Both the position numbers and the translations under genes were made by a program. Positions 1-10,316 of a stretch of DNA of 64,000 nt are shown here, piece by piece. Each line of letters opens with the position of its first letter. Within the stretch, counting starts at the first letter, position 1. Origin of the DNA: Candidatus Hydrogenedentota bacterium. GTDB lineage: Bacteria > Hydrogenedentota > Hydrogenedentia > Hydrogenedentales > SLHB01. The stretch spans positions 62,001 to 126,000 of the forward strand of contig JAKPDK010000070.1 of NCBI GenBank assembly GCA_029552745.1, written 5' to 3'. The notes under the pieces are model-generated. The model was given only the letters and a program-made list of their open reading frames with translations. It was not told the origin of the DNA and searched no databases.

Positions 1-43
1 CTCCTCACGCAGACGCGGAGCTGTTTCGGTAACGAGGTTCCGT

Positions 44-128
44 GGGCGAGTGGCGGAATTGGCAGACGCGCTGGACTTAGGATCCAGTACCGCAAGGCGT
101 GCGGGTTCAAGTCCCGCCTCGCCCACCA
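44..128 (+). tRNA. tRNA-Leu (anticodon UAG), CCA encoded
   Basis: Acceptor GGGCGAG pairs with CTCGCCC, discriminator A plus CCA; anticodon arm CTGGA-CTTAGGA-TCCAG; long variable arm; T-arm GCGGGTTCAAGTCCCGC. Confidence 0.96.
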
Positions 129-151
129 GAGACTTTCAGTTCGTAATGTGA

Positions 152-1627
152 ATGCAACCAAAAGATAAGCGATTGACAACTATGACAGACAACGAGAGCA
201 AACCGACAACCGATTCCGAACACGAAGATAATTCAACAGCAGATGTGGCTACAGCCGAACATACGCATGCCCACGGAGAAGAAACGGAAGAATTCCAGTT
301 TGTGGAAGACCCTTCTTTTGATGTCTCCTACAAGGGTGACTGTGCTTATGAGGTGAAGGTCGTCATACCGGCAGCGAACGAAGAAAAACAGACGACGGAA
401 CTGTTTGATGAACTGAAGCACGAAGCCACCGTTCCAGGTTTTCGCAAGGGGCGTGCTCCGATTAAACTCATCCAGAAGAAATTTGAAAAATACGTTCGAT
501 CCGAAGTAGAGAGTCGACTGATTTCGGAAGCGTTTCGAAAGCTCGTCAAAGAGCAAGACCTTCATCCGGTTACGACGCCGGATATCGAAGGGATCGACAA
601 GGACCAGGTTCGTCAACCCGGGGAACCTATTTCTGTGACCTTGAAATTTGAGGTTGCCCCTCGAGTGACTCTCGGGAAATACCGTGGTATTGAATTGACC
701 CGAGAGGTGAGAAAAGTCTGCGACAAAGAAGTTGAAGAAGCCCTTGAGAACCTTCGGAACCGCTACGCAGTTTATGAGCCCTTGAACGAGGGCAGTGCGC
801 AGGCGGGAGATCAGGTCGTCATTGATTTTACGGGCACGGTAGATGGTGAGCCATTCCGAGGGGGCACAGCTCAAAATTATCCGTACATTTTGGGGACTCA
901 ACGTTTCTTTCAGGAATTTGAGGACGTTTTATCGGGGGCGCAAGTCGGTGCCGAGTTGGAATGCAGCGTTGCATTGCCCCAGGACTATTTCAACGAGGAA
1001 CTTCGCGGCAAGACGGCTAAGTTTCAGATTCGCGTGAAAGAGCTGCGGCGTAAAAAGATGCCGGAGTTAAACGATGAATTTGCGAAGTCGGTGGGGTATG
1101 AATCAGTGGATGAACTGCGCAAAGCCGTTCGGGATCGCTTGGCCCAGGAATACCAGAATCAATCTCAAGCAGAACTGGAGAATCAAGCCCTCGAAAAGGT
1201 GATTTCAGCGAGTACGTTTGAGATTCCAAAGAGTGTTTTGGATAGTACAACGGAAGACTATTATCAGGAAGAAGTCCGTAATCTTTTGAGAAACCGGGTT
1301 CCCATCGAAACGGTTGAGCAACGCGCCGAAGAAATTCGTAACAGAGCGAGAGAGATGGCTTTGCGTGATGTAAAGGCTTTTGTGGCCCTAAATGAAATTG
1401 CGGAAGCAGAAGGTTTGACCGTTTCGGACGACGATATGGAAGAGCATCTAGAGGCGACATCGGCGCGCATGGGAATCGCGTTGGACAAACTGATGCAGTA
1501 TGTGGGAGAGGACGAAGACCGTCGGTCTTCGTATGCGTCGCGGATTCTGCGCGTGAAAGCGTTGAAGGTTATTATTGATAACGCGAACATCGTAGATCAG
1601 GAAGTTACTGAAGACCAGAGTAAATGA
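152..1627 (+). CDS. tig: Trigger factor (peptidyl-prolyl isomerase/chaperone); start may be 182
   Basis: GFRKGRAP ribosome-binding signature, FKBP-like middle region ([20 protein letters not shown]), C-terminal helical domain; next to clpP-clpX-lon. Confidence 0.95.
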   Translation: MQPKDKRLTTMTDNESKPTTDSEHEDNSTADVATAEHTHAHGEETEEFQFVEDPSFDVSYKGDCAYEVKVVIPAANEEKQTTELFDELKHEATVPGFRKGRAPIKLIQKKFEKYVRSEVESRLISEAFRKLVKEQDLHPVTTPDIEGIDKDQVRQPGEPISVTLKFEVAPRVTLGKYRGIELTREVRKVCDKEVEEALENLRNRYAVYEPLNEGSAQAGDQVVIDFTGTVDGEPFRGGTAQNYPYILGTQRFFQEFEDVLSGAQVGAELECSVALPQDYFNEELRGKTAKFQIRVKELRRKKMPELNDEFAKSVGYESVDELRKAVRDRLAQEYQNQSQAELENQALEKVISASTFEIPKSVLDSTTEDYYQEEVRNLLRNRVPIETVEQRAEEIRNRAREMALRDVKAFVALNEIAEAEGLTVSDDDMEEHLEATSARMGIALDKLMQYVGEDEDRRSSYASRILRVKALKVIIDNANIVDQEVTEDQSK

Positions 1628-2250
1628 ACAGAGAAACTATGCAGAAAAAACCTGTGGAAATCGAGGCGGTAACGATCTACGAACAGACCAGTCGCGGAGA
1701 GCGACCGTATGATATTTATTCGAAACTATTAAGCGATCGGATTGTCTTTCTGGGTATGCCCATTGATGATTATGTGGCAAACTATATCATCGCACAACTG
1801 CTTTATTTGGAAGCAGAGGACCCGGACAAAGACATCATGCTGTATATCAACTCACCGGGAGGGAGTGTGACCGCCGGGCTCGCGATCTATGATACGATGC
1901 AATACATTAAGCCCGACGTTTCAACGTTATGCCTGGGCCAGGCGTCCAGCATGGCTGCCGTTCTGATGAGCGCCGGGACAAAAGGGAAGCGATTCGCTTT
2001 GCCCTACTCGCGGTTTCTTCTTCATCAGCCGATGGGCGGTGTAAGGGGGCAAGCCTCCGACATAGAGATTCAGGCACGCGAAATTGTCCGAATCGGTGAG
2101 ATTATTGACGAAATTCTGGTTCGTCATACAGGTCAGCCCCTGGAGGTTATTCGTCGGGATTCGGATAGAGACTTTTACATGGACGCCAAAGAAGCCCTCG
2201 AATACGGAATTATCGACGAGATCCTGAAACGGGATAAGACCCAAAAGTAG
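1624..2250 (+). CDS. clpP: ATP-dependent Clp protease proteolytic subunit
   Basis: [50 protein letters not shown] motifs; 4-bp overlap with tig. Confidence 0.97.
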   Translation: MNRETMQKKPVEIEAVTIYEQTSRGERPYDIYSKLLSDRIVFLGMPIDDYVANYIIAQLLYLEAEDPDKDIMLYINSPGGSVTAGLAIYDTMQYIKPDVSTLCLGQASSMAAVLMSAGTKGKRFALPYSRFLLHQPMGGVRGQASDIEIQAREIVRIGEIIDEILVRHTGQPLEVIRRDSDRDFYMDAKEALEYGIIDEILKRDKTQK

Positions 2251-2458
2251 ATGTTGGGTCATAAGCCTCTCTGAACACATCCCTCTCGAATTTCTGCTCG
2301 CCGCCGGAGGTTTACTATAAAGGCAGTATACGAGGTGGCTATTTGAACGCGCCCAATCCTGTAGGGAACTTTTATATCGGAAACTGACATAAGGGTTGCA
2401 TACTGGGTTGAAAATAGGGCAGAATAAAACTAGGCGTCGAGTGCTGCGAAGAAAACTA

Positions 2459-2486
2459 TTGACAAAGTTGGCCTAAATGTGATAAA
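2459..2486 (+). promoter_or_regulatory. Putative sigma70 promoter upstream of clpX (TTGACA-N16-GATAAA)
   Basis: TTGACA at 2459-2464, GATAAA at 2481-2486, directly upstream of clpX. Confidence 0.5.
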
Positions 2487-2518
2487 AAGAGACAACGCGT
2501 CAACTGAAGGGTAACTAT

Positions 2519-3796
2519 ATGGGGCCAAGCCGATCTCGAAATGATATGCATACATGCTCGTTCTGTGGCAAGCGCCAGGACGAAGTCAACAAAGTCATTG
2601 TCGGTCCGGACGTCAACATTTGCGATGAATGTGTAGCCCTCTGCAGTGAAATTGTGGCGGAAGACCGTGCCCGAAAGGGAGTTACACGTGTTCCTCGTGT
2701 GCCGAAACCCGCTGAGATTAAAGAGTTCCTCGATCAATATGTCATTGGCCAAGAACGTGCCAAACGGATTCTGTCTGTAGCTGTTCACAACCATTACAAG
2801 CGGATAAGTTCCGGCGGACAGATTGATGGTGTGGAGTTACAGAAATCGAATGTCTTGCTGATTGGTCCTTCGGGTTGCGGGAAGACGTTATTGGCGGAAA
2901 CATTAGCTCGAATGCTCGATGTTCCCTTTGCCATGGTGGATGCCACTACGTTAACGGAAGCCGGGTACGTGGGCGATGATGTGGAGAATGCCGTTTTAAA
3001 ACTCTTGCAGGCGGCGGATTTTGACCGGGCTCGCACAGAAACCGGCATTATTTACATCGACGAGATCGACAAGATAGCACGCAAAGGGGATAGCCCTTCG
3101 ATAACCCGTGATGTTTCGGGTGAAGGCGTGCAGCAGGCATTACTGAAACTCCTCGAAGGCACGGTGGCAAGTGTTCCCCCGCAAGGAGGGCGTAAACATC
3201 CGCAGCAGGAATGCATTCAAGTCGACACCAGTAATATTTTGTTTATTTGTGGCGGTGCGTTTAACGGATTGGACAAGATCATCGAAAAACGGACCCGTCG
3301 AAGTGCGATTGGTTTTGGGGCCGATGTTCAATCCCGTCGTGAGCGTCGGATTGGTGAATTGTTGGAGCGGGTGGAGCCGGAAGATCTGATAAAGTTTGGG
3401 ATGATTCCCGAGTTTTGTGGTCGGTTGCCGGTGGTGGCAACCTTGCATGAGTTGAACAAGAACGATTTGATTCGCATCCTTGTGGAACCCAAAAACAGCA
3501 TTGTCAAGCAATACGAGAAACTCTTCGCCATTGAAAATGTAAAATTGCGGTTCCCTCAAGAGACGCTTGAAGCCGTTGCCGAGTATGCTTTGAATAAAGA
3601 TACGGGCGCTCGGGGACTTCGTGCCATTCTTGAAAACGTAATGTTGGACGTCATGTTTGATGTTCCGTCAAGGCAAGATGTGCGCGAATGTGTCATAACT
3701 CCGGGCGTTATTTTTAATAAAGAGGAACCGCTTTTGGTTTATAAGCATGACGTGAATCCGAAGAGCAACAGCGGTCGTTCTACCGCATCCGCCTGA
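2519..3796 (+). CDS. clpX: ATP-dependent Clp protease ATP-binding subunit ClpX; start may be 2546
   Basis: N-terminal zinc finger [26 protein letters not shown], Walker [16 protein letters not shown], Walker [12 protein letters not shown]. Confidence 0.97.
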   Translation: MGPSRSRNDMHTCSFCGKRQDEVNKVIVGPDVNICDECVALCSEIVAEDRARKGVTRVPRVPKPAEIKEFLDQYVIGQERAKRILSVAVHNHYKRISSGGQIDGVELQKSNVLLIGPSGCGKTLLAETLARMLDVPFAMVDATTLTEAGYVGDDVENAVLKLLQAADFDRARTETGIIYIDEIDKIARKGDSPSITRDVSGEGVQQALLKLLEGTVASVPPQGGRKHPQQECIQVDTSNILFICGGAFNGLDKIIEKRTRRSAIGFGADVQSRRERRIGELLERVEPEDLIKFGMIPEFCGRLPVVATLHELNKNDLIRILVEPKNSIVKQYEKLFAIENVKLRFPQETLEAVAEYALNKDTGARGLRAILENVMLDVMFDVPSRQDVRECVITPGVIFNKEEPLLVYKHDVNPKSNSGRSTASA

Positions 3797-3823
3797 TTGT
3801 TCTGGACAAAGTTGCGCTCAGAA

Positions 3824-3852
3824 CCCTCGTTCAGGTCGCAAGAGGGCTTTTT
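3824..3852 (+). terminator. Rho-independent terminator after clpX
   Basis: CCCTC(G)TT...AAGAGGG stem followed by CTTTTT; a second inverted repeat CGCCGG...CCGGCG lies at about 3857-3882. Confidence 0.7.
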
Positions 3853-3986
3853 GTGGCGCCGGAGGGTACCCACCTTCCGGCGTTACTATTTTGCTGGATT
3901 TTCATTCCAAAGAAGGGCGTTGACCAAGATGTACCGGGACGGGGCTGCCTTGATATAGTATTCTTTTCAAAAGGTGTTGGGAGTCT

Positions 3987-6317
3987 ATGAAGTCTAAAAA
4001 AACAGAAAAAACAGTGCTTGCTTTGCTTCCTTTGAGGGATATGGTGATGTATCCGGGGATGGTCACACCACTATTGGTAGGACGGGCGTCTTCCATTACA
4101 GCGGTTGAGACGTGTCTGGCTCGAGAAGCCCCGATTTTTTTGTGCACACAACGGGATTCCGATGTAGAGATTCCTTATACAAAAGATTTGTATAGCATAG
4201 GTGTGGTGGGGACGATTTTGCAGGTACTCCACACTCCCGAGGGTGCCATGCGGGTGGTTGTTCAAGGGTTGGAACGCGGCCGTGTCGAATCCGTGCGAAA
4301 CTTGCCAGAATACGCCCAGGTGACCATTACCCGTGTCCAGGAAAAAACCGTTGACACAAATGAAATCCTTCCCCACATGAGGTTGGCTTTGCGGGAGTTT
4401 CAGCGGTATGGCGAGCTCAGCCAACGGGTTTCCCCTGAGATTTCCGTTTCTTTGCGTAGTGTCTCCGATGCGGGCACTCTGGCGGACCTCTTGGCTGCTT
4501 ATTTACCCTTATCTACAGCGGAACGACAGGATATTCTTGAAACGCTCGATCACAAAAAACGATTGGAAAAGGTGGTTGCTGCTTTTCTGAGAGAGAACGA
4601 GCTGCTGAAAATTGAAGAAACCGTGCGCGAACGCGTTCGGCAACAGATGGAGCGGGGGCAACGGGAGCATTTCCTGCACGAGCAGCTTCGCGTGATTCAA
4701 CAAGAACTTGGCGAGCGGGGCGAACCTGTGGATGAGTTTGCCGAACTGCGGGAACAAATTGAAAAGGCGCGGATGCCTGCGGAGGTACGAGCCAAAGCCG
4801 AACAGGAACTTGCACGGTACGAACGTATGCCACCGTTGAGTCCGGAAGCAGGAGTGGTGCGTACCTATTTGGAGTGGCTCGTGGAGATGCCTTGGCAAAA
4901 GCGCACGAGAGATGCCATAGATTTGCACGTGGCTCGTCGCGTTTTAGACGAAGATCATTACGGTTTGGACAAGGTCAAGGAACGAATTCTGGAGTTTCTT
5001 GCCGTAAGGAAGTTAAGTAAGAACACCAAAGGTCCCGTGTTGTGTTTGGTGGGTCCTCCAGGGGTGGGCAAGACTTCGTTGGGACAGTCCATCGCGCGAG
5101 CGATGAACAGAAAATTCGTACGAGTGTCGTTGGGAGGTGTACGTGATGAGGCGGAGATACGGGGTCATCGTCGCACGTACATTGGGTCTATGCCTGGGCG
5201 AATCATCCAGTCCATCAAAAAAGTCGGTGTGAAGAATCCGGTCTTTATGCTAGATGAAGTGGACAAGATGAGCATGGATTATCGAGGTGATCCGGCGGCT
5301 GCTTTGTTGGAAGTGCTTGACCCGGAGCAAAATAATGCCTTCAGCGACCATTACCTCGAGGTTGACTTTGACCTACACGAGGTCTTTTTTATAACCACAG
5401 CAAATACCGAATTCGACATTCCCGCACCGCTGCACGATCGGATGGAGATTGTCCGTTTATCGGGGTATACCGCGTATGAAAAAGAGCACATCGCACGGGG
5501 CTTTCTCATACCCAAACAGTTGCAACTGGCAGGGTTGAAAAAGGATAGCGTGGAGTTTACGAAGGAGGGAATTCATCGAATTATCAGCCGATACACGCGG
5601 GAAGCGGGTGTACGCGAGTTGGAACGACAAATCGCCAACATCTGCCGAAAGATCGCTCGGAAAACGGTCGAGTCGGGACAAGAAGAGTATACCCGCGTTG
5701 ATGAGACAAAGGTGACGGACTTGCTCGGTTGCTACGAATATCCGGAAACAAAAGCCGAGGAAAAGCCGCAAGTAGGACTTGCGGTGGGTTTGGCTTGGAC
5801 GTGGTCGGGGGGCGACATTCTTAATATCGAGACCAGTACCATGAAAGGGAAAGGGGATTTGACATTGACAGGCCAACTTGGCGATGTGATGAAGGAATCT
5901 GCCCAGGCAGCATTCACCTACTTGCGTGCCCATGCAAAAGAGCTGCAAATCCCCTTGCGTTTTCACCAAACGTTAGATATCCATGTGCACGTTCCTGAGG
6001 GGGCAATTCCTAAAGACGGTCCCTCAGCGGGGATAGCCCTTGCTGTGTCCATGTTGTCAGCTCTGCGTGGTGCCCCTCCTCAAAAGGGGATAGCGATGAC
6101 GGGGGAGCTGACGCTTCGCGGTAGAGTCCTTCAGGTGGGTGCGGTAAAAGAAAAGATTTTTGCAGCGCACCGCGCCGGGATATATACAATCGTATTACCG
6201 AAGGAAAACGAAAAAGATCTCGCAGATATACCTCAGGAGATACGAAAAGACATGAAGTTCGTTTTTGTGAGAAGCATAGACGAGGTTTTTCGTGTCGCAT
6301 TTCCTAAAAAGGGGTAG
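3987..6317 (+). CDS. lon: ATP-dependent protease La (Lon)
   Basis: LON N-domain [16 protein letters not shown], Walker [16 protein letters not shown], catalytic [19 protein letters not shown]. Confidence 0.97.
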   Translation: MKSKKTEKTVLALLPLRDMVMYPGMVTPLLVGRASSITAVETCLAREAPIFLCTQRDSDVEIPYTKDLYSIGVVGTILQVLHTPEGAMRVVVQGLERGRVESVRNLPEYAQVTITRVQEKTVDTNEILPHMRLALREFQRYGELSQRVSPEISVSLRSVSDAGTLADLLAAYLPLSTAERQDILETLDHKKRLEKVVAAFLRENELLKIEETVRERVRQQMERGQREHFLHEQLRVIQQELGERGEPVDEFAELREQIEKARMPAEVRAKAEQELARYERMPPLSPEAGVVRTYLEWLVEMPWQKRTRDAIDLHVARRVLDEDHYGLDKVKERILEFLAVRKLSKNTKGPVLCLVGPPGVGKTSLGQSIARAMNRKFVRVSLGGVRDEAEIRGHRRTYIGSMPGRIIQSIKKVGVKNPVFMLDEVDKMSMDYRGDPAAALLEVLDPEQNNAFSDHYLEVDFDLHEVFFITTANTEFDIPAPLHDRMEIVRLSGYTAYEKEHIARGFLIPKQLQLAGLKKDSVEFTKEGIHRIISRYTREAGVRELERQIANICRKIARKTVESGQEEYTRVDETKVTDLLGCYEYPETKAEEKPQVGLAVGLAWTWSGGDILNIETSTMKGKGDLTLTGQLGDVMKESAQAAFTYLRAHAKELQIPLRFHQTLDIHVHVPEGAIPKDGPSAGIALAVSMLSALRGAPPQKGIAMTGELTLRGRVLQVGAVKEKIFAAHRAGIYTIVLPKENEKDLADIPQEIRKDMKFVFVRSIDEVFRVAFPKKG

Positions 6318-6322
6318 CTGTT

Positions 6323-6913
6323 ATGTCTCTGAACGCAATCCTGATCGCGAGTGCGTTGAGCCCTGAGGATTTTCCTCCGGCAAACAAACCGGAAATCGCG
6401 TTCGCCGGCCGTTCCAATGTTGGGAAATCTTCGTTGTTGAACGCGCTTGTTGGGAGGAAAGGGTTGGCGCAAGTCAGTAAGAGTCCCGGGAAAACCCAGT
6501 GCATCCATTTTTATGAAATAGATGGTAAATTCCGTTTTGTAGATTTACCCGGCTATGGGTTTGCGCGTGTTTCCAAGTCACTCAGGCAACAGTGGGGTGT
6601 AGTGATACCGCAATACATAAAGACCCGCCCGACATTACGCGCTGTAGTGCACGTAATCGATTCCAGACACGCTCCCATGGAAAGTGATATCGAATTGTTG
6701 CAATTTCTGCGCGAAATACCCGTTTCGATATTGTTCGCGGCAACCAAGTCTGATAAGCTGAAATCTTCCGAGCGTAGCAAGGTGGTAGATGTTTTGAAAC
6801 GAGGTTTGGCACTAAACGAAGAAGACAGATTTTTTTTATTCTCGAGCGTGACACGAGAGGGATGCCGAGAGCTATGGCGGGCGATTCAGGAAGAGCTCTC
6901 GAAGCCTTCCTAA
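6323..6913 (+). CDS. engB: Ribosome biogenesis GTP-binding protein (EngB/YsxC/YihA)
   Basis: EIAFAGRSNVGKSSLLNALVGRKGLAQVSKSPGKTQ; FVDLPGYGFA. Confidence 0.95.
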   Translation: MSLNAILIASALSPEDFPPANKPEIAFAGRSNVGKSSLLNALVGRKGLAQVSKSPGKTQCIHFYEIDGKFRFVDLPGYGFARVSKSLRQQWGVVIPQYIKTRPTLRAVVHVIDSRHAPMESDIELLQFLREIPVSILFAATKSDKLKSSERSKVVDVLKRGLALNEEDRFFLFSSVTREGCRELWRAIQEELSKPS

Positions 6914-6963
6914 CGACAGAGTAGTTTCTTGTCGTTCTGTAAAAAGAGGAGGAAACGAACACC

Positions 6964-8010
6964 ATGAACACGCAAGGTGATTTATTCTTGACTATTTTTG
7001 GCAGGAATCTGGTTGCCGAACTCCCGAATTTTGTCCATCGTCCTTATGTGGTCGTCACCATGGAAGACCTATGGCCAAAGTTCGAGCAGTACTTTGATTC
7101 GGGTTTGGGCTGTGTGGTTAAGGTCAAGACTATGGAACTGGACGCGGTGCAGAAGGTGATCGCTGATTTACCCGCTTGCAACAGTGTGATTGGACTAGGT
7201 GGTGGCCAAGCCGTTGATTTTGCAAAACTGATCGCTTGGACACGAAGGCTGCCTTTGTTTCAAGTACAGACCGCCATGTCCGTCAATGCGGCATTTGGTC
7301 ATAGGGCTGCGGTTCGGGTTAATGGAAAAGTGCGTTACATCGGCTGGGCGGTTCCGGAAGCCGTGTATGTAGATTTCGACGTAATTCAAAGTGCACCGCC
7401 TCTGCTAAACCGTAGCGGAGTTTGCGACATTCTGTGTTACCACACCGCGCACTTTGATTGGCAACTTGCCCACAAACGCGGCAAAACCGAACCTCAGTGG
7501 CCGTACGATCAACGGCTGGTTGATGAAGCAAAACAGGTTTTGGAAGGGGTTTGGGAAAAACTGGATGAAATCAGTCGTGTGACCGAAGAAGGGATACGTA
7601 CGCTCATGAACGCGCATCGCTGGGGCGGCGCTGCTTTTCATAATGCAGGATGGAATCCACGTCATATCGAGGGTGTGGAGCATTTCTTTTTTTACACTCT
7701 GGAATACCTTACGGGAAAACCTTTTATCCATGGGCAGCCCGTTTGCCTGGGACTGTATATAGGTTCCGCGCTTCAAGAGAATAAAGCCGAAGAGATACTT
7801 GCGGCAATTCATCGGGTCGGCGTTGATATACGTCCTGAAGCGATGGGAGTCACGTGGGCAGATGTAGCGGAAGCCATGCGTCAAATGAAGTCATATACTG
7901 AAAAAGCGGGTTTGTGGTACACCATTGCCAATGAAAAGCCGGTATCCGAAGATTTCATTGAGTCTGTTAAGAGACGTATTGAAGAAGTATACAGTCCCTG
8001 GGGAAGTTGA
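6964..8010 (+). CDS. Glycerol-1-phosphate dehydrogenase/AraM-like iron-ADH-fold protein
   Basis: VIGLGGGQAVDFAKL, SGVCDILCYHTAHFDWQLAHKRG, EGVEHFFFYTLE..HGQPVCLG resemble the G1PDH/Fe-ADH_2 family. Confidence 0.75.
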   Translation: MNTQGDLFLTIFGRNLVAELPNFVHRPYVVVTMEDLWPKFEQYFDSGLGCVVKVKTMELDAVQKVIADLPACNSVIGLGGGQAVDFAKLIAWTRRLPLFQVQTAMSVNAAFGHRAAVRVNGKVRYIGWAVPEAVYVDFDVIQSAPPLLNRSGVCDILCYHTAHFDWQLAHKRGKTEPQWPYDQRLVDEAKQVLEGVWEKLDEISRVTEEGIRTLMNAHRWGGAAFHNAGWNPRHIEGVEHFFFYTLEYLTGKPFIHGQPVCLGLYIGSALQENKAEEILAAIHRVGVDIRPEAMGVTWADVAEAMRQMKSYTEKAGLWYTIANEKPVSEDFIESVKRRIEEVYSPWGS

Positions 8011-8059
8011 GACCTTCTCAAGCCCAACAAAAATGTAGCAAGGTAGTTAGGATTTACCC

Positions 8060-8755
8060 ATGCACCCAGAAGATCGCCCGATTCATTTCTCGACCGAGCT
8101 GTTTTATCCACCGTTTCAAGTGAAGATTCCTGTGTTGCAGAAACTTTACTACGAACTTTCGCAAACGCCGGGAGCGAGTTACCAAAGCGCCGACTTTGCA
8201 ATGCCGGGTCCTCCGCGATTTTTCTCTCGTCGTTCGGGGAATACCCAGTCGATAGTTCTATTTCTCCCTGACAGGTTGGTTGTTGTAGAAGAGTGGGTGG
8301 ATATTCCTCTTGAGAGTTTCTTGAAAAAAGTCCTGGAAGTGGCACGACGCACATTTGACGCATTTGAGCTTACCGCTTTTGTGGCACAAACCGTGACGCT
8401 TCGTACGGTATTTTCTTTGAGTGATTTTCAAGATGCCCGCGCCTTCATGCTGGAACAAATTTGTGGACTGACGGAGGAAAAACTCTCATCGTTTGGCAGG
8501 CCAATAGGCGTTGGGGGCATGCGTTTTGTATTCCCGCCGACGCCGGAGGATCCGGAAGAATTGCATTTGTTGGTGGAGTCTTTTCGGCATAACGTTCATG
8601 AGCTTTTTGTGGAAGTTCAAGCCTTCTTGGCGAACGTGGAAATCAACGGAAAATCCCTAGAGCGAATTGTCGACAATATCCGCCGCGTCAGAGCGTTTAT
8701 TGATGGGCGAGTACGATCGTTTCTGGAACCGTATGATCATAAGTCGGCGCAATAA
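8060..8755 (+). CDS. Hypothetical protein
   Basis: 231-aa ORF between a G1PDH-like gene and GH51, same strand; no family recognised. Confidence 0.6.
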   Translation: MHPEDRPIHFSTELFYPPFQVKIPVLQKLYYELSQTPGASYQSADFAMPGPPRFFSRRSGNTQSIVLFLPDRLVVVEEWVDIPLESFLKKVLEVARRTFDAFELTAFVAQTVTLRTVFSLSDFQDARAFMLEQICGLTEEKLSSFGRPIGVGGMRFVFPPTPEDPEELHLLVESFRHNVHELFVEVQAFLANVEINGKSLERIVDNIRRVRAFIDGRVRSFLEPYDHKSAQ

Positions 8756-8843
8756 CTTCGGGCGGATGTATCCTGAGACCTGATGTTCACGACCCGTCGG
8801 AAAATCGGTTTGTTCGGGGTGGGTTTTTTGTAGGAGAACAGCG

Positions 8844-10316
8844 ATGAGTCAAGCTCAAATTTCGGTGTGGACTGCTCTTCGAGGCGCTTCGATTTCTCCC
8901 AATCTATATGGTCATTTTGCTGAGCATTTGGGGCGCTGTATTTATGAGGGGATTTGGGTCGGCCCGAAATCCCGTATTGCCAACCAGCGAGGACTTCGGC
9001 TGGATGTTATTGCAGCGTTATCTGAACTGCATGCCCCCGTAATTCGTTGGCCGGGGGGATGTTTTGCCGATGCCTATCATTGGCGTGATGGTATAGGGCG
9101 TCCTGAGGACAGGCCGAAAACCGTCAATCTGTGGTGGCGCCAGAGTGAGCCCAACGATTTTGGGACAGACGAGTTCATGCATTTTTGCCGCTCGGTTGGT
9201 GCGGAACCGTATATTTGCCTGAATGTAGGTTCTGGTTCACCTCGTGAGGCGCTGGAATGGTTGGAATATTGTAATTACGGCGGGGAATCTACACTGACGG
9301 CACTGCGAAAGAAGAACGGTCAGTCAGAGCCGTACGGCGTGAAGTTTTGGGGCGTAGGCAACGAGAATTGGGGATGTGGGGGACGTTATTCGGGTGCCGA
9401 CTACGCGAAACAGTACATACGTTTTGCGACTTATCTGCGGGCTTTCGATCCGTCTATTCAGCTCATTGCTTGTGGGCACGGTCCGGGACCCGCTTGGAGC
9501 CACGATTTTTGCGATGCGATGTCACACGCTGACCTAATAGACCATATCTCCGTTCACCGCTATTTTGCCAGGGGTAAAGGCGCGGAATTCTCAGACTCAG
9601 AGTATCGTTCTCTGTTTGGTGACTTGCATACAATGGAGAGGGATATTCAAGCCATCGATCACTTGTTGGGTTATTTTTATCCTGACAAACATGTCGGGCT
9701 CGTTATCGATGAATGGGGGGTGTGGCATCCGGAAGCGCACACGGAAAATGGCTTGGAACAGCCTAATACGCTTCGTGATGCTGTGTTTGCGGGTGCTTGT
9801 CTAAATCTTTTTAACCGATACGCCCGTAGAATTACCATGGCGAACATTGCCCAAACGATCAACGTATTGCAGTGTCTTGCGCATACCAGCGGGGCGAAAA
9901 TGGTATTGACGCCCACCTACCATGTGTTTGAAATGATGCGTCCTCATATGGGCGCCAAACTTCTTATGGACGAGACATCCTGTGATGTTTACGAAACTCA
10001 TCCTGCGGGACTAGGCAGAAAGATGGAAACGGGCTTTATCAGTTCCAGCGTATCGCTCAATGGGAAGCGCGTCTTTTTGACGCTGGCGAATCAGACGCCC
10101 GATATTGATGTCGAGACAAAGATTGTCCTAAAAGATGCAAGTATAGCCACCGTAGCGGGAAGGCTCTTGCACGCCTCCAAGCCTTCCGATGTAAACTCGT
10201 TCACAGAGCCGAAGAAGGTTTATCCTCGCAGAATTAAGCCCGAAGCGAAGAAAAACGAAGTGGTTCTTGTGTTGCCAGCACATGCTTTCGCTTCGATTTC
10301 GATCACCATCGGATAG
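8844..10316 (+). CDS. Alpha-L-arabinofuranosidase, GH51-like
   Basis: YGHFAEHLGRCIYEGIWVG, RWPGGCFADAYHWRDGIG, WGVGNENWGCGG, DEWGVWHP typical of GH51. Confidence 0.93.
   Translation: MSQAQISVWTALRGASISPNLYGHFAEHLGRCIYEGIWVGPKSRIANQRGLRLDVIAALSELHAPVIRWPGGCFADAYHWRDGIGRPEDRPKTVNLWWRQSEPNDFGTDEFMHFCRSVGAEPYICLNVGSGSPREALEWLEYCNYGGESTLTALRKKNGQSEPYGVKFWGVGNENWGCGGRYSGADYAKQYIRFATYLRAFDPSIQLIACGHGPGPAWSHDFCDAMSHADLIDHISVHRYFARGKGAEFSDSEYRSLFGDLHTMERDIQAIDHLLGYFYPDKHVGLVIDEWGVWHPEAHTENGLEQPNTLRDAVFAGACLNLFNRYARRITMANIAQTINVLQCLAHTSGAKMVLTPTYHVFEMMRPHMGAKLLMDETSCDVYETHPAGLGRKMETGFISSSVSLNGKRVFLTLANQTPDIDVETKIVLKDASIATVAGRLLHASKPSDVNSFTEPKKVYPRRIKPEAKKNEVVLVLPAHAFASISITIG

Noticed and set aside
233-901. 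Long antisense ORFs opposite tig, clpX, lon, ftsH, recN and others in the ORF track
   Set aside because: Compositionally non-protein-like shadows of strongly supported genes on the other strand.
8800-8832. Terminator before GH51 (GGGTTTTTTG)
   Set aside because: T-run present but no stable GC stem could be drawn.
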